NCBI GenBank assembly: GCA_030647175.1 | Contig: JAUSJU010000034.1 | Span: 1-9,107 of the forward strand | Direction of reading: 5' to 3' | Length of the DNA: 9,107 nt | Source of the DNA: a bacterium | GTDB taxonomy: Bacteria; Patescibacteriota; Minisyncoccia; Minisyncoccales; UBA10102 | Shown: positions 6,140 through 9,107 of the stretch, piece after piece | Layout of the letters: each line of letters starts with the position of its first letter | Numbering within the stretch: the stretch's first letter is position 1 | The notes under the pieces: model-generated | The model's input: the letters and a program-made list of their open reading frames with translations, nothing else | Told to the model about the DNA's origin: nothing | Database searches by the model: none | Made by a program: the position numbers and the translations under genes

Positions 6140-6576
6140 AGCTTCTGTTTCTCGTCGCGTTCGTTTGTATTGCGGGATTTCTTGTATTTTCTCTAAAGGA
6201 TTCGTACATAACGCAAGAAAGTTTTACAGAGATGGTTTCTTTGAAAGGGCACCAGCTTTCAGTTGAAATCGCAGATACTCCAGCAAAGCAGGGACAAGGA
6301 CTTTCAGAGAGAGTTTCAATGAAAGAAGGCGAGGGAATGCTATTCGTTTTTCAACATCCCCACATCCCCTCATTCTGGATGAAGGACATGCATTTTCCTT
6401 TAGATATTATATGGATTGACGAGAGCAGAGCCATTGTGGGCATTGAACGGAATGTTCCGACCTCATCGTTTCCTCAGACATTTTCTCCTACTCAGCCTGT
6501 CCTCTACGTATTGGAACTTAATGCGAGTTGGGCAGATCGATATGGGGTGGTTGTAGGGGATAGGATTACGTGGTAA
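6136..6576 (+). CDS. DUF192 family protein, membrane-anchored or secreted
   Basis: A 146-aa protein. Residues 3-20 form one hydrophobic helix, an uncleaved anchor or signal peptide, so the rest should lie outside the membrane. The DUF192 domain follows, with its usual sequence marks: E44-x-A-D-T-P, Q54-G-L-S-E-R, EGMLFVF (66-72), SFWMKDMHFPLDIIWID (79-95) and YVLELNA (124-130). DUF192 proteins are small beta-barrel proteins, common as exported proteins in bacteria and archaea; their biochemical role is not established. The ATG overlaps the EamA stop (ATGA), so the gene is coupled to the transporter. It is complete at its C-terminus (GDRITW). Confidence 0.9.
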   Translation: MKLLFLVAFVCIAGFLVFSLKDSYITQESFTEMVSLKGHQLSVEIADTPAKQGQGLSERVSMKEGEGMLFVFQHPHIPSFWMKDMHFPLDIIWIDESRAIVGIERNVPTSSFPQTFSPTQPVLYVLELNASWADRYGVVVGDRITW

Positions 6577-6610
6577 AGGGAGGACAGCACATTCTAAGAG
6601 AGGTGAGTGA

Positions 6611-7081
6611 ATGGATAAGCAAGTCACAGTTCAAATCCTTCAAGCCTTCAGCTCAAAAGGATGGAATCTCTATTACGTAGCAAAATCAGGAGAAAAGATT
6701 GACCCGGAAGAAACCATTCAGAAAGGGCCGGTTCAAGAGCTAGAGGAAGATACTTTTTACGATATTCTTCCTCGGGTGCAGAACCCAAAGGATTGGGGAG
6801 AGATAAATTCTTTTTTGGCAAGACATCAAACGCTCTCTTCCATAGAGGCTCCTTCCGGGGAATTTGCACATGCAGGACGTATGATAGCGCAATTCTTAGG
6901 AGGAAATAGGGAGGAGTTTGGTATTCCACCCGACTTCCATATTGAGTTCATCGGTATCGAGCTTCGAGAAGAAGAAGTCAGACTTCTCGCTCCTACCGTG
7001 ACATTCATGCCCTACGATATGTTTTTGGAAGCGTTAAAAACTCTTCCAGATATAACAGGCCTTACCGCAGTTGCTTCCTAG
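6611..7081 (+). CDS. hypothetical protein, 156 aa
   Basis: I do not recognise this protein. It is soluble, acidic, and has no signal peptide, membrane helix, cysteine pair or nucleotide motif that I can see. The middle (about 60-110) is predicted mainly helical (FLARHQTLSSIEAPSGEFAHAGRMIAQFLGG). Two hydrophobic beta-like stretches follow near the C-terminus (FHIEFIGIEL and VRLLAPTVTFMPY), so it could be a small alpha/beta domain. The ATG is supported by GAGGTGA 4 nt upstream. It lies 34 nt after the DUF192 gene with no visible promoter between, so it is probably the last gene of the ychF operon. Its TAG stop lies in the loop/right-arm junction of the operon terminator. Base and codon use look like the neighbours. 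Confidence 0.7.
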   Translation: MDKQVTVQILQAFSSKGWNLYYVAKSGEKIDPEETIQKGPVQELEEDTFYDILPRVQNPKDWGEINSFLARHQTLSSIEAPSGEFAHAGRMIAQFLGGNREEFGIPPDFHIEFIGIELREEEVRLLAPTVTFMPYDMFLEALKTLPDITGLTAVAS

Positions 7082-7098
7082 CAGCTGCTTTTCTTTTC
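7067..7098 (+). terminator. intrinsic terminator of the ychF operon, overlapping the last stop codon
   Basis: GCAGTTGC (7067-7074) pairs over 8 bp (one G-U) with GCAGCTGC (7081-7088) around the 6-nt loop TTCCTA, followed by TTTTCTTTT. The TAG stop (7079-7081) of the 156-aa gene spans loop and right arm. It separates the operon from the downstream 7100-7535 unit. Confidence 0.7.
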
Positions 7099-7535
7099 CT
7101 TGACAAAGTTTCTTGTCGTGCAAGAGTGGGGACACGGAAAGTTCTTTCCGCTCCTTACATCGGCTTTCCTCTTCTAATAGAAAGGGCATTGGTTTTAGGA
7201 AGAATCGGGATAATTCCTTTACTTGAAAGGTGGAATCAGTGTTGCTCTTGCGGAAGAAGAAGCAGGCCAGGCTGTTTACAGCCGTACGCCTTACAGAGAG
7301 AAGAATGTCTACCATCTCAAAGGTCACATCAGCTGGTCCATCTTCCCCAGGTGCTTCGTATCGGGGTACAGGGGAAACGCTAAAGCGATTTTAAGCTGTC
7401 GGCGCGCTTGTTCCATGGATCTCTGGCGAAGACGTGACTGAGACTTCTTCCTCTCTTGGGACGGGGAACGCATCCCGATTGCCGTTTCCCTCCCTCTCCG
7501 CACTTTCTCAAGGGACATTCGTGTCCCTTTTTCTT
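7099..7535 (+). ncRNA. putative structured non-coding RNA unit, no known family
   Basis: About 410 nt lie between two intrinsic terminators (7067-7098 and 7510-7535) with no gene that has a start site and a credible protein. Hairpins visible by eye are CGGAAA/TTTCCG with a 4-nt loop (7135-7150), AGGAA/TTCCT (7197-7201/7214-7218), GGCTG/CAGCC with a TTTA loop (7270-7283), and a 12-bp stem with one bulge and one G-U (7458-7461 with 7491-7494, 7463-7470 with 7483-7490). A long-range pairing 7123-7132 / 7497-7506 (9 bp, one mismatch) could close the whole domain, though it overlaps the proposed -10 box. The terminator implies a transcript ends here, and the operon upstream already has its own. 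I looked for RNase P RNA, tmRNA and SRP RNA signatures and found none. A decayed gene is the main alternative. Confidence 0.35.
7100..7127 (+). promoter_or_regulatory. possible promoter of the orphan transcription unit
   Basis: A perfect -35 TTGACA (7100-7105) stands directly after the operon terminator. Sixteen nt downstream is AAGAGT (7122-7127), preceded by TG at the extended position (TGC). The -10 matches only three of six positions, well below the other promoters here. The -35 and location are suggestive; the -10 is not convincing. Confidence 0.35.
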
Positions 7536-7537
7536 TT
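7510..7537 (+). terminator. strong intrinsic terminator upstream of the fusion gene
   Basis: A perfect 8-bp stem AAGGGACA (7510-7517) / TGTCCCTT (7522-7529) with a TTCG tetraloop is followed by TTTCTTTT. It ends whatever is transcribed from 7100-7509, and the fusion gene's promoter begins 10 nt later. Confidence 0.85.
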
Positions 7538-7546
7538 CTGAGATTC

Positions 7547-7555
7547 TGCTACTAT
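7547..7555 (+). promoter_or_regulatory. extended -10 promoter of the CofE-nucleotidyltransferase gene
   Basis: TGC followed by TACTAT (7550-7555) is an extended -10 element with five of six matches. It ends 8 nt before the ATG at 7564, so the start point falls within about 2 nt of the start codon. No Shine-Dalgarno or -35 is seen. Confidence 0.6.
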
Positions 7556-7563
7556 CACGTTGT

Positions 7564-8685
7564 ATGAAGATCAAGACTATCAAAACCCATAGGATTACTC
7601 TGAAAGATTCAGATCTTTTTCTGATCCTGGACAAGTATCTTCTTTCCATGAAGGAGGGATCCATACTGGCTATCACCTCAAAGATTATAGCTATCTGTCA
7701 GGGAATGGTTGCTGATCCCGCAGAGCACACAAAAGACAAGCTTGCTATGCAGGAGGCGGAGTACTACCTTCCCCGTTCCTTGAGCGTGTACAACTTCATG
7801 CTCACGGTAAAGCACGGGACGTTCATTGCGTCAGCAGGAATAGACGAATCCAATGCAGACGGCCTCTTTGTTCTGTGGCCGTACAATCCCCAAGGAGTGG
7901 CAAACAAAGTTAGGGCATACCTCCAGAAGAGATTTCGTTTGTGGCATGTCGGAGTCATCATCACAGACAGCAAGCTCACCCCGTTGCGTTCTGGGGTGAC
8001 GGGAGTAGCTATTGTCCATAGCGGATTTGAAGCGCTGAACGATTACCGAGGAAAGAACGATCTTTTCAGGAGAAAGCTGAAGGTGACGCAGGCGAACGTG
8101 ATGGATGGATTGGCCGGAGCTACGGTACTGGCAATGGGAGAGGGGAGCGAAGCAACTCCCTTGGCTGTCGTTGAAGACATTCCTTTCGTGAAGTTCCAGC
8201 AGAGAGATCCTTCCAAGAAAGAGCTTTTTGATCTCCGCATTTCTCTGTGGAAAGATGTCTACTCTCCGATACTCAAGAAAGTGCGTTGGAGAAAAGGAGA
8301 TGGAGGAAGGCCGAGAAAGGTGCTTGTGTTCGGAATCTTTGACGGCCTGCATGAAGGCCACAGGTTCTTGCTTGAGCAAGCTTCCCAGTACGGCTCCCAT
8401 CTCATTGTTGTTGTCGGGAGAGACGCGGTATGCAAACTTTTAAAACACAAGACGCCACGGCATATCGAGAGTCAGCGCTTGGCAATGCTCAAGAAAAACC
8501 CCTTGGTTTCCAAGGCCTTGCTTGGAGACATCGCCCAATCTTCGTGGAATATCATCAAGAGATTGAAGCCAGATGTCATTTGTTTAGGATATGACCAGGG
8601 AGCGCTTGAGAGATCGTTGCGATCCTGGATCTCAAAGGAAGGAAAAGAGATTATCCTTCGCCGCATTGCAAAGCTTGAAAAGTGA
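7564..8685 (+). CDS. fusion of CofE-like ligase domain and RibL/TagD-type nucleotidyltransferase
   Basis: A 373-aa two-domain cytosolic protein. Residues 1-230 match the CofE (coenzyme F420-0:L-glutamate ligase) family: EGSILAITSKIIAICQG (31-47), AGIDESN (91-97), LTPLRSGVTGVAI (138-150), DYRGKNDLF (160-168) and MGEGSEATPL (191-200). Residues 250-373 are a cytidylyltransferase-like domain with FGIFDGLHEGH (256-266, the HxGH nucleotide site), GRDAVCKLLKHKTPRHIESQRL (285-306) and PDVICLGYDQ (336-345), most like archaeal RibL FAD synthases or glycerol-3-phosphate cytidylyltransferases. A basic linker (RWRKGDGGRPRK) joins them. The known fusion partner of CofE in F420 makers (FbiB) is a nitroreductase-like domain, not this one. 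No other F420 gene is in the window, so F420 synthesis is not claimed; an amide-forming step on a nucleotide-activated or flavin-like product is inference. The ATG at 7564 is chosen over the open upstream frame, which crosses a terminator. Confidence 0.85.
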   Translation: MKIKTIKTHRITLKDSDLFLILDKYLLSMKEGSILAITSKIIAICQGMVADPAEHTKDKLAMQEAEYYLPRSLSVYNFMLTVKHGTFIASAGIDESNADGLFVLWPYNPQGVANKVRAYLQKRFRLWHVGVIITDSKLTPLRSGVTGVAIVHSGFEALNDYRGKNDLFRRKLKVTQANVMDGLAGATVLAMGEGSEATPLAVVEDIPFVKFQQRDPSKKELFDLRISLWKDVYSPILKKVRWRKGDGGRPRKVLVFGIFDGLHEGHRFLLEQASQYGSHLIVVVGRDAVCKLLKHKTPRHIESQRLAMLKKNPLVSKALLGDIAQSSWNIIKRLKPDVICLGYDQGALERSLRSWISKEGKEIILRRIAKLEK

Positions 8686-8703
8686 ACTGCTCTATGGTAT
8701 AGG
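8675..8703 (+). promoter_or_regulatory. possible promoter of the LysM-like protein gene
   Basis: TTGAAA (8675-8680), a five-of-six -35, is 17 nt from TATAGG (8698-8703), which has TGG at the extended position but lacks the final T. It overlaps the 3' end of the fusion gene. The start point would be near 8710, giving a roughly 29-nt leader with AAGGAGG. Co-transcription with the fusion gene is also possible, since no terminator is seen between them. Confidence 0.4.
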
Positions 8704-8738
8704 GGTTCCAGTAAGAATGTACCTTTCAAGGAGGATAT

Positions 8739-9107
8739 ATGAGGGTAGTTGGGGTCATCTTCATCCTTTCCTGTCTGCTGGTTCTTAAAGCCCCTCTCGC
8801 ATACGCAGACGATGGGACCGTAGAAATCAAGAAAGGGGATACCTGTTGGGACTTGAGCTATAAGCTCGCAGGAGACGGACTCCGTTTCCGAGAGCTCTAC
8901 TATGAGAATGCCCAGGCATTAGATGAGAAAGCTCGAAATATGGGGTTGGACTCGAGCGACTTCTGCAGGAAGATTTTTCCTGGAACCTTACTGAGAGTGC
9001 CGGCAAGTATGACGGGGGAAATACTTCCACGGAGTTTTCTTCCGCAGGTGCATATGCCTTCGCCCCTTGAGGAGCCCAAGCAAGGTTTTGTCTTTCCCGA
9101 GATGTGG
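8739..9107 (+). CDS. secreted protein with LysM-like domain, 3' end outside window
   Basis: The first 123 residues are present; the gene runs off the window. AAGGAGG lies 4 nt before the ATG. Residues 1-23 form a signal peptide: hydrophobic VVGVIFILSCLLVL then APLAYA, with an A-Y-A cleavage site before DDG. The mature start VEIKKGDTCWDLSYKLAGDGLRFRELYYENA (28-58) followed by IFPGTLLRVP (79-88) follows the LysM/FimV pattern: 'K-G-D-T-x-W-x-L', a middle asparagine, and a closing 'P-G-x-x-L-x-(I/V)-P'. This suggests binding to peptidoglycan or another cell-surface glycan. The insertion between the asparagine and P-G is longer than in a standard LysM. C36 and C76 are the only mature cysteines and could form a disulfide. 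After the domain comes a proline-rich stretch, likely a linker to a further domain beyond the edge. Confidence 0.7.
   Translation, partial: MRVVGVIFILSCLLVLKAPLAYADDGTVEIKKGDTCWDLSYKLAGDGLRFRELYYENAQALDEKARNMGLDSSDFCRKIFPGTLLRVPASMTGEILPRSFLPQVHMPSPLEEPKQGFVFPEMW

Noticed and set aside
7102..7117. GACAA/TTGTC short inverted repeat as an operator
   Set aside because: Only 5 bp with a 6-nt spacer; common by chance and overlapping the -35 region, so not reportable as a site.
7126..7441. Protein genes in the interval: frame 7126-7383 (GTG start) and frame 7223-7441 (TTG start)
   Set aside because: Neither has a Shine-Dalgarno site. Composition is odd (Cys, Arg, Ser, Gln runs), and they overlap in different frames. 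A frameshifted remnant joining the two near 7223 is possible but unsupported.
7099..7509. RNase P RNA, tmRNA or SRP RNA in the gene-poor interval
   Set aside because: A GGAAAGT similar to the RNase P CR-I and a GGAAGAAGAAGCAGG similar to the SRP apical motif are present. However, the matching RNase P CR-IV and CR-V, the SRP helix pairing, and the tmRNA ends (GGGG...CCA with a T-arm) are all missing on both strands.
7456..7563. Longer N-terminus (TTG start) of the fusion protein
   Set aside because: It would cross a perfect TTCG-loop terminator and the promoter. The CofE family N-terminus begins about where the ATG at 7564 lies.
7564..8685. Calling F420 biosynthesis from the CofE domain
   Set aside because: No other F420 gene is visible and the fusion partner is not the one known in F420 producers; family membership alone does not give the pathway.

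Overview
The window looks like chromosomal DNA of a Candidate Phyla Radiation (Patescibacteria/Parcubacteria-like) bacterium. This is inferred, not proven. The supporting signs are very compact gene packing, mid-range GC, several promoters placed so close to the ATG that the mRNA would be leaderless, an archaeal-type UMP kinase, a CofE-like domain fused to a RibL/TagD-type nucleotidyltransferase, and a PD-(D/E)XK protein of a type I recall as common in these genomes. No phage, transposon, CRISPR array, tRNA or rRNA is visible.

Layout. At 35-1200 a YjbQ/UPF0047 protein is followed, with a 1-nt overlap, by a PD-(D/E)XK nuclease. At 1205-1462 a 59-aa zinc-ribbon gene has its own near-consensus promoter and its own terminator. 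At 1489-2364 lies a second, different PD-(D/E)XK nuclease. It converges on a small four-helix membrane protein (2378-2758, minus) through one shared bidirectional terminator. At 2847-3578 is an archaeal-type UMP kinase, converging on a minus-strand protein (3624-4085) that I assign tentatively to the GlcG/HbpS-like fold and that starts at TTG. An extended -10 promoter at 4168-4176 drives a four-gene run: ychF GTPase, EamA-type transporter, DUF192 protein, and an unrecognised 156-aa protein. This run ends in a terminator that overlaps the last stop codon (7067-7098).

Between that terminator and a second strong terminator (7510-7535) lie about 410 nt with no convincing gene but with several hairpins and a perfect TTGACA at the upstream edge. 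It looks like a separate transcription unit, perhaps a structured non-coding RNA. Next comes a 373-aa fusion of a CofE-like (F420-0:glutamate ligase family) domain to a RibL/TagD-type nucleotidyltransferase. The window ends inside a secreted protein with a LysM-like domain.

The genes do not form one obvious pathway. The two most unusual things are the CofE-nucleotidyltransferase fusion, which has no other F420 gene nearby, and the orphan transcription unit just upstream of it. A third pattern is that genes fall into two start classes. Genes at the head of some transcription units lack a Shine-Dalgarno sequence and have an extended -10 box 6-12 nt before the ATG; the others have clear Shine-Dalgarno sites.
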